DNA from: Bradyrhizobium acaciae
Lineage (GTDB): Bacteria; Pseudomonadota; Alphaproteobacteria; Rhizobiales; Xanthobacteraceae
Direction of reading: 5' to 3'
Assembly (NCBI RefSeq): GCF_020889785.1
Contig: NZ_JACMYK010000011.1
Location: 43,299 to 107,298 of the forward strand
DNA: 64,000 nt
A model generated the notes under the pieces. The model was not told the origin of the DNA. It saw only the letters and a program-made list of their open reading frames with translations, and did not search any database. Made by a program: the position numbers and the translations under genes. Shown here one piece after another: positions 26,261 through 34,350 of this stretch (its first letter is position 1; every line of letters begins with the position of its first letter).

Positions 26261-27332
26261 AGATCCGCTCCGCGAATTTGGCCGTGTCTGTGCTCTGCTT
26301 GAACACCTGCACCGATTTCAGATCGTCGGCGTAGCCCTTGAGCTCGCGCTTGAGCACCTCGCCGGTCGGATGATGGTGATGGGTGTGGTAGCGCGCCATC
26401 GCCTCGAGATCGGCGAGGCTCGCCGCCTTCGGTGCATAGGGCTGGAACGATTTCGCCGCCTTGTCCGGGTTCTGCGAAGTGAACATCGCGGCATCGAGCA
26501 GTGCCTGGGTGATGGCACGCGCGACGTGGGGCTCTTCCCGCACCAGGCTGCCGCGCAGGCCGACGATGCAGCAGCTCTTGTCGCGATACTCGCCATCGAG
26601 ATTGGAGGCGACCTCCTTGTACTGCGTGTCCTTCAGCCAGAGATAGGCCAGCGGGTCCGACGACAGGAAGGCCTGCACCTCGCCCTTCTCGACCGCGATG
26701 TTCAAGAGATTGCCGGGATAGGCGCGCCAGTCGACGTCCTTGACCGGGTCGATGCCGAGCTTGGATAGCTGGATGGAGAAGAAGTTCTTGTCGGGGCCCG
26801 CGAGATCGCCGACCGCGACGATCTTGCCCTTGAGATCAGCCAGCTTGTCGACGCCGGAATTGGTGCGGGTCAGCACCCGCATGCAGCCCCCATGGGTACC
26901 GGCGGCGATCTTGACGTCAAAGCCCTGCTCGAGCGGCTTCAGCCAGCGCAGCGCCATGCCGAGCCCGGCGTCGCTCTTGCCGGTGGCGATCGCCTCCAGC
27001 AGCTGGTCGGTCGAGCCGGAATAGTTGACGAGCTCGACGTCGAGGTTCTGCTTCTGGAAGAAGCCATGATCGATCGCGACCGGCAGCGGCGCGAGGCAGA
27101 CCGCGCCGGCGTTCCAGGACAGCTTCAGCTTGCGCGGTGCGCCCGTCAGCGGCGGCGCATCGGATGCTGTCTTGCAGACCGGGAATTCCGAGAAGTCGAT
27201 CGCCGGCGCGATCGAGCGCGGCGCGAAGGCCTGCGCGCTATAGGCGCCGATCGGTGCGGCAAAGGCCGCGGCGGCGCCTGCACGCAGCAAGGTGCGGCGA
27301 TCCATCACCGTCTTCTTGTTGTCGGTCGACAT
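26238..27332 (-). CDS. Periplasmic binding protein with Tat-type signal, NrtA/SsuA-like
   Basis: The 364-residue precursor starts at ATG 27332 behind GGAG. DRRTLLRAGAAAAFAAPIGAYSAQA is a twin-arginine signal, implying folding before export. The mature part has KLSWNAGAVCLAPLPVAIDHGFF and VELVNYSGSTDQLLEAIATG, typical of NMT1/NrtA-like proteins, and an unusual YHTHHHHPTGE histidine cluster near residue 312 that could bind a metal. It is the first gene of the leftward organosulfur operon and overlaps the permease gene by 23 bases. Ligand unknown; nitrate-type binding is less likely given the sulfur genes. Confidence 0.88.
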   Translation of the reverse strand: MSTDNKKTVMDRRTLLRAGAAAAFAAPIGAYSAQAFAPRSIAPAIDFSEFPVCKTASDAPPLTGAPRKLKLSWNAGAVCLAPLPVAIDHGFFQKQNLDVELVNYSGSTDQLLEAIATGKSDAGLGMALRWLKPLEQGFDVKIAAGTHGGCMRVLTRTNSGVDKLADLKGKIVAVGDLAGPDKNFFSIQLSKLGIDPVKDVDWRAYPGNLLNIAVEKGEVQAFLSSDPLAYLWLKDTQYKEVASNLDGEYRDKSCCIVGLRGSLVREEPHVARAITQALLDAAMFTSQNPDKAAKSFQPYAPKAASLADLEAMARYHTHHHHPTGEVLKRELKGYADDLKSVQVFKQSTDTAKFAERIYVDVFSV

Positions 27333-27802
27333 TTTCACTCCTGCATTTCGGCAAGGCTCCGCCCCGCGCGCAAAACGGCTCCGCCTGCACGCCCCGTCGT
27401 TCGAAGCTCATGGTTCAGAAAAAGCGGATTTCTCCGGCGCGATTGCACTCAAGGCAACGCTCAAATGATGCGGCGCGGCAGGTTCACCGTCAATGAAATG
27501 GAATTTCGAATGTCATCGACGTCGCAGTCGATATCTCCACGATCGCATCGCGCGACGATGAAAGGATTTTCGCTGTTGTGGCGACACGGAGATGCGGCGC
27601 CATCGCTGTGACTGCATCGAATTGAGGCGCTTTGCGGACGCATGCGCGATGTCTTCTCCATTCGGCAGGTTCGACGAGATCATCCTTGCCGTGCGGCCCG
27701 CGAATACAGATTTCCGTTTCGTTGACGGCGAACGGCTTGCTCATAGACTTGGTCGAACGCTGCCGCGCTTTCCGCCGGGCCGCGAATGAATCAGAAAGAA
27801 AA
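27333..27802. other. Divergent intergenic region of the organosulfur cluster
   Basis: These 470 bases lie between the leftward operon (start 27332) and the rightward SsuA-like gene (start 27803). I find no gene with family resemblance. A CGGCGAACGGCTTGCT string at 27726-27741 has GG-N10-GC spacing with a good -12 element but a poor -24 element, so sigma-54 control of the rightward gene is possible but weak. The region is long enough for regulators of both sides. Confidence 0.5.
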
Positions 27803-28795
27803 ATGCATATGCGCAAACTGACCCCATCGGGCTCGCCCTACTCTCTGACGCGCCGCACCGCGGCCGCGCTGATCACGGCAGTGATCACGCTGTCGACATC
27901 GGCGGCGGCGTTCGCGGCTGATGCGATCGTGCTGCGTGTCGGGGACCAGAAGGGCGGCAACCGCTCGCTGCTGGAGATTTCCGGCCTCGCCAAGGACCTG
28001 CCTTACAAGATCGAGTGGTCGGAATTTCCGGCCGCGGCTCCGATCCTGGAGGCGATCAATGCCGGCGCGCTCGACGTCGGCTACACCGGCGACCTGTCGT
28101 TCCTCACGGTCTACGCGTCGGGCGCGCCGATCAAGGCGATCGGCGGCACGCGCTCGGATGCGCGGACCCAGGCGATCCTGGTGCGCGGGGATTCGCCGAT
28201 CAAGACGGCGGCCGATCTGAAGGGCAAGCGCCTTGCCGGCACGCGCGGCGGCTGGGGCCAGTTCCTGATCAATGCGACGCTGGAAAAGGCAGGCAGCAGC
28301 GTCGAGGACGCGACCTTCTCGCCGCTCGGCCCGGTCGACGCCAAGATCGCGCTGCTCGCCGGCTCGATCGACGCCTGGGCGGTGTGGGAGCCCTACATCT
28401 CCTATGCCAAGCTGAAGGACAATGCGCGCGTCGTCGCCGATGGCGAGGGCCTGACGCCGACCATCACCTTCATCGTCGCCTCCGACAATGCGATCGCGAC
28501 CAAGCGCGCGGCAGTGCAGGATCTGGTGCAGCGGCTCAACAAGGCGCGGCTGTGGTCGCTCGACCATGTCGCGGAATATGCCAAGAGCACGGCCGAGCTC
28601 ACCAAGCTGCCCGAGGACGTGCTGCTCGCCGCCTACACCGCGCAGAAGACGAGCCCGATCGCGATCGACGAGGCCGTGGTGAAGGAGGTGCAGGCCGCCT
28701 CCGACCGCGCCACGCGCTATGGCATCCTCGGCAAGACGCTCGATGTCGGCAAGGCCGTCGATCGCAGCTTTACGGCCGGTGCGAACTCGAACTAG
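27803..28795 (+). CDS. Aliphatic sulfonate-type periplasmic binding protein (SsuA-like), second copy
   Basis: The 330-residue precursor has a long signal (TRRTAAALITAVITLSTSAAAFA) and then IVLRVGDQKGGNRSLLEISG, matching the SsuA-like protein at 21221-22162 in DQKG, KIEWSEFPAAAPILEA, DVGYTGDLSF and IDAWAVWEPYISYA. The ATG at 27803 or the in-frame ATG at 27809 may be used. It is transcribed away from the organosulfur operon and presumably feeds the same permease with a different ligand. The sequence ends just before a palindromic repeat. Confidence 0.9.
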   Translation: MHMRKLTPSGSPYSLTRRTAAALITAVITLSTSAAAFAADAIVLRVGDQKGGNRSLLEISGLAKDLPYKIEWSEFPAAAPILEAINAGALDVGYTGDLSFLTVYASGAPIKAIGGTRSDARTQAILVRGDSPIKTAADLKGKRLAGTRGGWGQFLINATLEKAGSSVEDATFSPLGPVDAKIALLAGSIDAWAVWEPYISYAKLKDNARVVADGEGLTPTITFIVASDNAIATKRAAVQDLVQRLNKARLWSLDHVAEYAKSTAELTKLPEDVLLAAYTAQKTSPIAIDEAVVKEVQAASDRATRYGILGKTLDVGKAVDRSFTAGANSN

Positions 28796-28797
28796 CG

Positions 28798-28922
28798 CCC
28801 TCACCTCCCCTTGAAAAGGGGAGGTCGGTTTGCGCAGCAAACCGGGTGGGGATCCTGCCTCCGCGGACACTGCCGTTGCGGCTTGACCCCCACCCCACCC
28901 TGCCCCTTTCAGGGTGAGGGAG
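28798..28922. repeat. Intergenic palindromic repeat, family E (copy 2)
   Basis: It contains the hairpins CCTCCCCTTGAAAAGGGGAGG and GGTTTGCGCAGCAAACC, and ends CCCCTTTCAGGGTGAGGG. It lies just after the SsuA-like stop and may end that transcript. Confidence 0.78.
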
Positions 28923-28969
28923 CTTGACGGCGGTGCTCACCTCGCCCCGCATAACCATGGAGACATCCG

Positions 28970-29050
28970 ATGTCGGGCCCGCTCCATCTCGCGATGATCG
29001 TCACGGCACACCTGCTCTGCATGACCTTGTTGGTCGCGCTGTCGGTTTGA
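28970..29050 (+). CDS. Possible 26-residue membrane microprotein
   Basis: ATG 28970 follows GGAG with a seven-base spacer and opens a 26-residue peptide that is almost entirely hydrophobic (MSGPLHLAMIVTAHLLCMT, then LLVALSV). It would form one transmembrane helix. It stands 40 bases before the SDR gene in the same direction, so it could be a leader peptide or a small membrane protein. Support is the good ribosome-binding site and the membrane-like composition only. Confidence 0.35.
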   Translation: MSGPLHLAMIVTAHLLCMTLLVALSV

Positions 29051-29090
29051 TAGCGTTCTCTCCGGGACCTTGATCCATCGGAGAACAACA

Positions 29091-29870
29091 ATGAACCTAT
29101 CGATGAAAGACCGCGTGGCGGTGGTCACCGGCGGCAGCAAAGGTATCGGGATCGCGGTGGCGCGGCGGTTTGCGGAATCCGGCGCCAAGGTCGCGATCCT
29201 CGCTCGCGGCGCAGCCGACCTCGCAGCGGCGCGCGAGGCGCTCGCCAAGGACGGCCTCGTGGTACGCGACTACGTCTGCGACGTCGCGAAGGCCGCCGAT
29301 ATCAGCAAGGCCCACGACCAGATCGTCGCCGACTTGGGCAAGATCGACGTGCTGGTCAATAATGCCGGCACGGCGCGCACGCTGGCGTTCGAGAGCATCA
29401 GCGATGAGGCCTGGCAGGAGGACCTCGACCTCAAGCTGTTTGCCGCGATCCGCTTCAGCCGGCTGGTTTGGCCGGGCATGAAGCAGCGCAAATGGGGCCG
29501 CATCATCAACGTGCTCAACACCTTTGCGAAGGCCCCGGCCGGCAATTCCGCGCCCACATCGGTGTCGCGTGCCGCCGGCATGGCGCTGACCAAGGTCATG
29601 GCTAATGAAGGCGGCGAGCACAACATCCTGGTGAATGCGCTGTTGGTCGGCCTGATCATGAGCGATCAATGGGTCAAGCGACACGCTGCCCAGGCGCCGA
29701 ACACGGATTTCGGGGAGTTCGCCAAGGGCCTTGCCAAGGGCACGCCCCTCGGCCGCATCGGCACGGCGGAGGAGTTCGCCAACCTCGCCTGCTTCCTCGC
29801 TTCGGAGCAAGGCTCCTACATCACCGGCACCGCCATCAATGTCGATGGTGGCCGATCGCCGGTGGTCTAG
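29091..29870 (+). CDS. SDR-family protein with an altered catalytic motif
   Basis: The 259-residue protein has a Rossmann fold with the dinucleotide motif TGGSKGIGIAVA (residues 14-25) and NNAG near 90. The usual active-site Ser...Tyr-xxx-Lys is replaced: after RIINVLNTFAKAPAG the sequence reads APTSVSRAAG, with Thr in place of Tyr and Arg in place of Lys. The structural parts, including the final ITGTAINVDGGRSP, are normal. The ATG at 29091 has GGAGAACAACA upstream. It probably still binds NAD(P)(H), but classical SDR dehydrogenase chemistry is doubtful. Such a PTSxSRAAG subgroup seems to exist in soil bacteria; its reaction is unknown to me. Confidence 0.88.
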   Translation: MNLSMKDRVAVVTGGSKGIGIAVARRFAESGAKVAILARGAADLAAAREALAKDGLVVRDYVCDVAKAADISKAHDQIVADLGKIDVLVNNAGTARTLAFESISDEAWQEDLDLKLFAAIRFSRLVWPGMKQRKWGRIINVLNTFAKAPAGNSAPTSVSRAAGMALTKVMANEGGEHNILVNALLVGLIMSDQWVKRHAAQAPNTDFGEFAKGLAKGTPLGRIGTAEEFANLACFLASEQGSYITGTAINVDGGRSPVV

Positions 29871-29872
29871 AA

Positions 29873-29901
29873 CTCCGGTCTTGGCTTAACCAGGACCGGA
29901 G
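29873..29901 (+). terminator. Hairpin after the SDR gene
   Basis: CTCCGGTCTTGG and CCAGGACCGGAG form a 12-bp stem with one G-T wobble and loop CTTAA, starting four bases after the SDR stop. No T-run follows, so it may be a Rho-dependent 3' end or an RNA-stabilising hairpin. Confidence 0.5.
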
Positions 29902-30002
29902 CTCCGGATGCTTGCTTTGGCGCGTTTCCACATGCGAGCCGGTGTCCATTTCGCTCGAACACTCTCGCGGGCAGGCAACCTACTGCGGCTGGCTAACGGC
30001 TC

Positions 30003-30035
30003 AAAAGCAAAAGGCCTCCGTCACCGGAGGCCTTT
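30003..30035 (-). terminator. Rho-independent terminator of the HU gene
   Basis: AAAGGCCTCCG and CGGAGGCCTTT (30010-30035) form a perfect 11-bp stem with loop of four. Read on the minus strand it is followed by TTTTGCTTTT, a good U-tract, shortly after the HU stop at 30040. Confidence 0.85.
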
Positions 30036-30039
30036 CATC

Positions 30040-30339
30040 TTAAACCGCGTCCTTGGCGGCCTTGACCGGCCGTGCGCGGACGATCTTCCGGGCCGGCTTG
30101 GCCTTGAACATCATCTCTTCGCCGGTGAAGGGGTTGGTGCCCTTGCGCGCCTTGGTCGCAGGCTTCTTGACGACAACGAACTTCGCGAAGCCGGGGACGA
30201 GGAACACCCCGGCCTTCTTCAGCTCCTTGTGGCCGACATCGACGAGCGAGTCCAAAACGTTCTTGACGTCGCGCTTGGAGAGTTCGGTGGTGGTCGCGAT
30301 CTTCTCGATCACTTGCGACTTCGACAGTTGGGTAGCCAT
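30040..30339 (-). CDS. HU-family DNA-binding protein
   Basis: At 99 residues it has the HU/IHF core: SKSQVIEKIATTTELSKRDV at the N-terminus, VPGFAKFVVVKKPATKARKG for the start of the DNA-binding arms, and NPFTGEEMMFKAKPARKIV with the conserved NP at the arm tip. A short basic tail (RARPVKAAKDAV) follows. HU bends DNA and organises the nucleoid. It has its own terminator and a long upstream region. It is probably one of several HU copies in the genome. Confidence 0.95.
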   Translation of the reverse strand: MATQLSKSQVIEKIATTTELSKRDVKNVLDSLVDVGHKELKKAGVFLVPGFAKFVVVKKPATKARKGTNPFTGEEMMFKAKPARKIVRARPVKAAKDAV

Positions 30340-30783
30340 GGTTGCTCCATTGATTCTGGAGTGGGCACGATATGGCGGAAAACGCCGAGAAAAACAGTGT
30401 TTTCTGCACTCACCACACGAATATCGCTGTGGACAGCGCCCGAATCAGGGTTTTTTCCAGTGTTTTTTCCAGTCAAGGCGCTTCCGACCCCTAAAATTAC
30501 AGCGTTTGAGCGGCTTCGGGGCTCCCGAAACGCTCCCTGGAGAGAATCACCTTGCGCATCTTGCGCCGCCGCGGTGCGACAATGCCGCGCACAATTCGGG
30601 TTGCGACGCGCCGCGATGCGCCACTTCAGGTTTCGGAAAGGATCCTCCAAAAGGCCGCGGCATTAGAAAATGAGCCGGGTTCGACTCGGGTTCCCTTTCC
30701 AAGGTAACATCGGTGCAAGGCGGCCATGACCGATCGGCCGGCCGCCCGATGCAAGCCTTTAGTTACGTTCCGGAGACCCGCGT
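30340..30783. other. Intergenic region between HU and the peptide ABC operon
   Basis: This divergent region should hold the HU promoter and that of the rightward operon. It contains a tandem repeat, GTGTTTTTTCCAGT-like, at 30451-30475 (TTTTTTCCAGTG twice). GGGTTCGACTCGGG near 30678 looks like a tRNA T-arm, but no matching acceptor or anticodon stem is present. No gene seen. Confidence 0.5.
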
Positions 30784-32397
30784 ATGGATTTGAGCCGCCT
30801 CGAGATCAACCGCCGCACCGCCCTTCTGACCTCGGCCGCAATTGCCGCCAATGTCATCAATCCGATGCGGGCCTTCGCGCAGGAGACCCCGCGCAAGGGC
30901 GGCGTGTTCAACGTCCATTACGGCGCCGAGCAGCGCCAGCTCAACCCCAGCATCCAGGCCTCGACCGGGGTCTACATCATCGGCGGCAAGATCCAGGAAA
31001 ATCTCGTCGACCTCGACGCCAGCGGCCAGCCGGTCGGCGTGCTCGCAGAGAGCTGGGAGGCGACGCCGGACGGCAAGACCGTCACCTTCAAGCTGCGCAA
31101 GGGCATCACCTGGCATGACGGCAAGCCGTTCACGTCGGAGGACGTTGCCTTCACCGCGATGAACATGTGGAAGAAGATCCTCAACTACGGATCGACGCTG
31201 CAGCTGTTCCTCACGGCTGTCGATACGCCTGATCCGCAGACCGCGATCTTCCGCTACGAGCGTCCGATGCCGCTGAACCTGCTGCTGCGCGCCCTGCCCG
31301 ACCTCGGCTACGTCTCCGCCAAACATCTCTATGAGAGCGGCGACATCAGGCAGAACCCGACCAATCTGGCGCCGGTCGGCACCGGTCCGTTCAAATTCGT
31401 CAAATATGAGCGTGGGCAATACATCATCGCTGACCGCAACCCGGATTACTGGCGGCCGAACGCGCCCTATCTCGACCGCATCGTCTGGAAGGTGATCACC
31501 GACCGCGCCGCCGCAGCCGCCCAGATGGAGGCCGGCGAGCTGCACTACAGTCCGTTCTCGGGCCTGACCATCTCGGACATGGCGCGGCTCGGCAAGGACA
31601 AGCGCTTCATCGTCTCGACCAAGGGCAATGAAGGCAACGCCCGCACCAACACCATCGAGTTCAACTTCCGCCGCAAGGAACTGGCCGACATCCGCGTCCG
31701 CCGCGCCATCGCGCACGCGATCAACGTGCCGTTCTTCATCGAGAATTTCCTGGGCGATTTCGCCAAGCTCGGCACCGGCCCGATCCCGTCGACCTCGACC
31801 GACTTCTATCCCGGGCCGAACACCCCGCAATATCCTTACGACAAGGCCAAGGCCATCGCCCTGCTCGACGAGGCCGGGTTCAAGGCCAGCGGCGGCAACC
31901 GCTTCTCGCTGAAACTGCTGCCGGCACCGTGGGGCGAGGACATCTCGCTGTGGTCGACCTTCATCCAGCAGTCGCTGGGCGAAGTCGGCATCCAGGTCGA
32001 CATCGTGCGCAACGACGGCGGCGGCTTCCTCAAGCAGGTCTATGACGACCACGCCTTCGATCTCGCCACCGGCTGGCACCAGTATCGCAACGACCCCGCG
32101 GTCTCGACCACGGTGTGGTACCGCTCCGGCCAGCCCAAGGGCGCGCCGTGGACCAATCAGTGGGGCTGGGAAGACAAGACCGTCGACAAGACCATCGACG
32201 ATGCCGCAACCGAAGTCGATCCGGCCAAGCGCAAGGCGCTCTATGCCGATTTCGTCAAGGAGGTGAACACCGAGCTGCCGGTCTGGATGCCGATCGAGCA
32301 GATCTTCGTCACCGTGATCACTGCCAAGGCGCGCAACCACTCCAACACCCCGCGCTGGGGCTCGGCGAGCTGGCACGATCTTTGGCTTTCGGCGTAA
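30784..32397 (+). CDS. ABC transporter periplasmic binding protein, peptide/nickel (SBP_bac_5) family
   Basis: The 537-residue precursor has a signal with a twin-arginine pair (INRRTALLTSAAIAANV) and the large two-domain fold of DppA/OppA proteins: GGVFNVHYGAEQRQLNPSIQ at the start, ESWEATPDGKTVTFKLRKGITWHDGKPFTSEDV (the family signature region) about 80-115, and APVGTGPFKFVKYERGQY near 200. Such proteins bind peptides, nickel chelates, opines or glycosides. The operon continues with two permeases and one fused ATPase. A family A repeat separates it from the first permease. Confidence 0.92.
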   Translation: MDLSRLEINRRTALLTSAAIAANVINPMRAFAQETPRKGGVFNVHYGAEQRQLNPSIQASTGVYIIGGKIQENLVDLDASGQPVGVLAESWEATPDGKTVTFKLRKGITWHDGKPFTSEDVAFTAMNMWKKILNYGSTLQLFLTAVDTPDPQTAIFRYERPMPLNLLLRALPDLGYVSAKHLYESGDIRQNPTNLAPVGTGPFKFVKYERGQYIIADRNPDYWRPNAPYLDRIVWKVITDRAAAAAQMEAGELHYSPFSGLTISDMARLGKDKRFIVSTKGNEGNARTNTIEFNFRRKELADIRVRRAIAHAINVPFFIENFLGDFAKLGTGPIPSTSTDFYPGPNTPQYPYDKAKAIALLDEAGFKASGGNRFSLKLLPAPWGEDISLWSTFIQQSLGEVGIQVDIVRNDGGGFLKQVYDDHAFDLATGWHQYRNDPAVSTTVWYRSGQPKGAPWTNQWGWEDKTVDKTIDDAATEVDPAKRKALYADFVKEVNTELPVWMPIEQIFVTVITAKARNHSNTPRWGSASWHDLWLSA

Positions 32398-32442
32398 GTT
32401 GGTGGCAATTTCAATCCCAATAGGGCCCGGATCCATCTACAC

Positions 32443-32529
32443 CGTCATTGCGAGGAGCGAAAGCGACGAAGCAATCCATCCTTCCGCGCGCGCTGCGCGA
32501 TGGATTGCTTCGCTTCGCTCGCAATGACA
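32443..32529. repeat. Intergenic palindromic repeat, family A (copy 2)
   Basis: CGTCATTGCGAGGAGCGAAA, GAAGCAATCCATCC, GATGGATTGCTTCGC and CTCGCAATGAC form an inverted pair around a GCGCGCGCTGCGCG centre. The arms match the copy at 2471-2552. It sits between the binding protein and the first permease of one operon, where a hairpin may let the binding protein be made in excess. Confidence 0.87.
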
Positions 32530-32540
32530 GAGTAAAAGGC

Positions 32541-33518
32541 ATGCGTATCCTGAGCCTTGCGGGGCGGCGGCTTGCCGCCTCGATTCCGACCTTGTTCCTG
32601 ATCCTGATCGGCGTGTTCCTGCTGCTGCAGCTCGCGCCCGGCGACACCGTCGATGCGCTGATGGCGCAGATGGGCGGCGGCGACGCCGCGACCGCCGAGG
32701 CGCTGCGCAAGTTCTACGGGCTCGACCTCTCGGTTCCGGCGCAGCTCGGCAACTATCTGTGGCATTTGGTGCGGCTCGACCTCGGCTTCTCCTCGATCTA
32801 CGGCAAGCCGGTGGCGACCGTGATCCTGGAACGGCTGCCGCCGACCATCCTGCTGATGACCGCCTCGCTTTCGTTCGCGTTCTTCTTCGGCCTCGTGTTC
32901 GGCGTGATCGCCTCGCGCGGCGTCAACCGCTGGCCGGACACGATGATCTCGACGCTCGGCCTGATCTTCTACGCCACGCCCTCGTTCTGGTTCGGGCTGA
33001 TGGCGATCGTGGTGTTCTCGGTCTATCTGCAATGGCTGCCGCCCGGCGGTTTCGAGGACATCGGCAACGTCCAGACCGGGATCTGGCACGTGCTCGATAT
33101 CGCGGCCCATCTGGTGCTGCCGACGCTGACGCTCGGGCTGATCTTCCTTGCGATCTATCTGCGCATCATGCGCGCCTCGATGCTGGAGGTCTTGAACCTC
33201 GATTTCGTCCGCACCGCCCGCGCCAAGGGGCTGGACGAAACCCATGTCATCACCCGTCATGTGCTGCGCAACGCCCTGCTGCCGATGGTGACGCTGATCG
33301 GATTGCAGGCCGGCACCATGCTCGGCGGCTCGGTCGTGGTCGAGAGCGTGTTCTCGCTGCCCGGCCTCGGCCGCCTCGCCTATGAATCGGTGGTGCAGCG
33401 CGACCTCAACACGCTGCTCGGCATCGTGTTCGTCTCGGCGCTGCTGGTCATATCAGTGAATTTCGTCGTCGACCTGCTCTACGCGCGGCTCGATCCGCGC
33501 ATCGCGGCGGAGGGCTGA
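32541..33518 (+). CDS. ABC transporter permease, DppB type
   Basis: This 325-residue permease has about six membrane segments, first RLAASIPTLFLILIGVFLLLQ, and the EAA loop DFVRTARAKGLDETHVITRHVLRNALLP. The DppB-type motif APGDTVDALMAQMGGG lies between segment 1 and the periplasmic loop. ATG 32541 is chosen; the frame is open to 32448 but that part is the translation of the palindromic repeat. The stop is three bases before the next gene. Confidence 0.92.
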   Translation: MRILSLAGRRLAASIPTLFLILIGVFLLLQLAPGDTVDALMAQMGGGDAATAEALRKFYGLDLSVPAQLGNYLWHLVRLDLGFSSIYGKPVATVILERLPPTILLMTASLSFAFFFGLVFGVIASRGVNRWPDTMISTLGLIFYATPSFWFGLMAIVVFSVYLQWLPPGGFEDIGNVQTGIWHVLDIAAHLVLPTLTLGLIFLAIYLRIMRASMLEVLNLDFVRTARAKGLDETHVITRHVLRNALLPMVTLIGLQAGTMLGGSVVVESVFSLPGLGRLAYESVVQRDLNTLLGIVFVSALLVISVNFVVDLLYARLDPRIAAEG

Positions 33519-33520
33519 CG

Positions 33521-34350
33521 ATGGACGCGGCGAAACGCTATTTCCGCAGTCCGGCCGCGGTGATCGGCCTGATCCTGCTGCTGCTCGTGATCGCGATGGC
33601 TGTCAGCGCGGGTTTCCTCTATCCGCGCGATCCACTTGCCTTGGCAGGCAGGCCGCTGGTCTGGCCGTTCTCCAACCCACGCTTTTTGCTCGGGACAGAT
33701 AATTCCGGGCGCGACATCGCCGCGCAGATCTTCTACGGCGCGCGGATTTCACTCCTGATCGGCGGCGTCGCCACGATGATCGCGATCCTGATCGGCATCC
33801 TGGTCGGCGCCTTCGCCGGCTATTACGGCGGCTGGGTCGACAATGTGCTGATGCGGATCACCGAGGCGTTCCAGACCCTGCCGAACTTCGTGCTGCTGCT
33901 GGTGCTGGTCGCGGTGTTCGGCTCGACCTTGACCACGGTGACCATTGCGGTCGGCGTGGTGTCGTGGCCGGCGCCGCACGGTTGACCCGCGCCGAATTCC
34001 TGTCGCTGCGCAACCGCGAATTCGTGCAGGCCGGCAAGACCCTCGGCATGAAGGATGTGCAACTCATCCTCGGCGAGATCCTGCCCAACGCACTGCCACC
34101 CGTGATCGTGTATGCCAGCGTGGTGATGGCGGTCGCGATCCTCCTGGAGAGCGCGCTCGCTTTCTTAAGGCTGTCCGATCCCAACGTCGCCTCCTGGGGC
34201 AATCTGATCGGGCTCGGCCGCGACGTGCTCCGGGTGCAGTGGTACGTCTCGGCAATCCCCGGCATCGCGATCCTCGTCACCGTGCTCGCGGTGTCGCTGG
34301 TCGGCCAGGGCCTCAACGATGCGCTCAATCCGAGGCTTAAGAGCCGATGA
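33521..34350 (+). pseudogene. ABC transporter permease, DppC type, frameshifted in the middle
   Basis: From ATG 33521 the protein is a normal DppC: N-terminal segment (VIGLILLLLVIAMAVSAGFLY), LLGTDNSGRDIAAQIFYGARISLLIG (the family motif) and LILVLVAVFG-like segments. At about 33967-33975, in GTGGCCGGCGCCGCACGG, the frame is lost and a stop follows at 33985. The rest of the protein (ARLTRAEFLSLRNREFVQAG, then the EAA loop and three membrane segments) continues one frame over to 34350. One added base after GTCGTGGCC would restore VSWPxxARLTRAEF. If real, the transporter has lost its second permease; if not, it is a sequence error. Confidence 0.87.

Noticed and set aside
27726..27741. Possible sigma-54 promoter before the second SsuA-like gene
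   Set aside because: Spacing is correct, but the -24 element (CGGCGAA) matches poorly; kept only as a note in the intergenic entry.
27490..27816. 108-codon minus-strand frame in the sulfur cluster intergenic region
   Set aside because: No recognisable domain, and it runs into the start of the SsuA-like gene in the opposite direction.
30660..30700. Possible tRNA near GGGTTCGACTCGGG
   Set aside because: Only a T-arm-like hairpin is present; no acceptor stem, D-arm or anticodon arm can be built around it.
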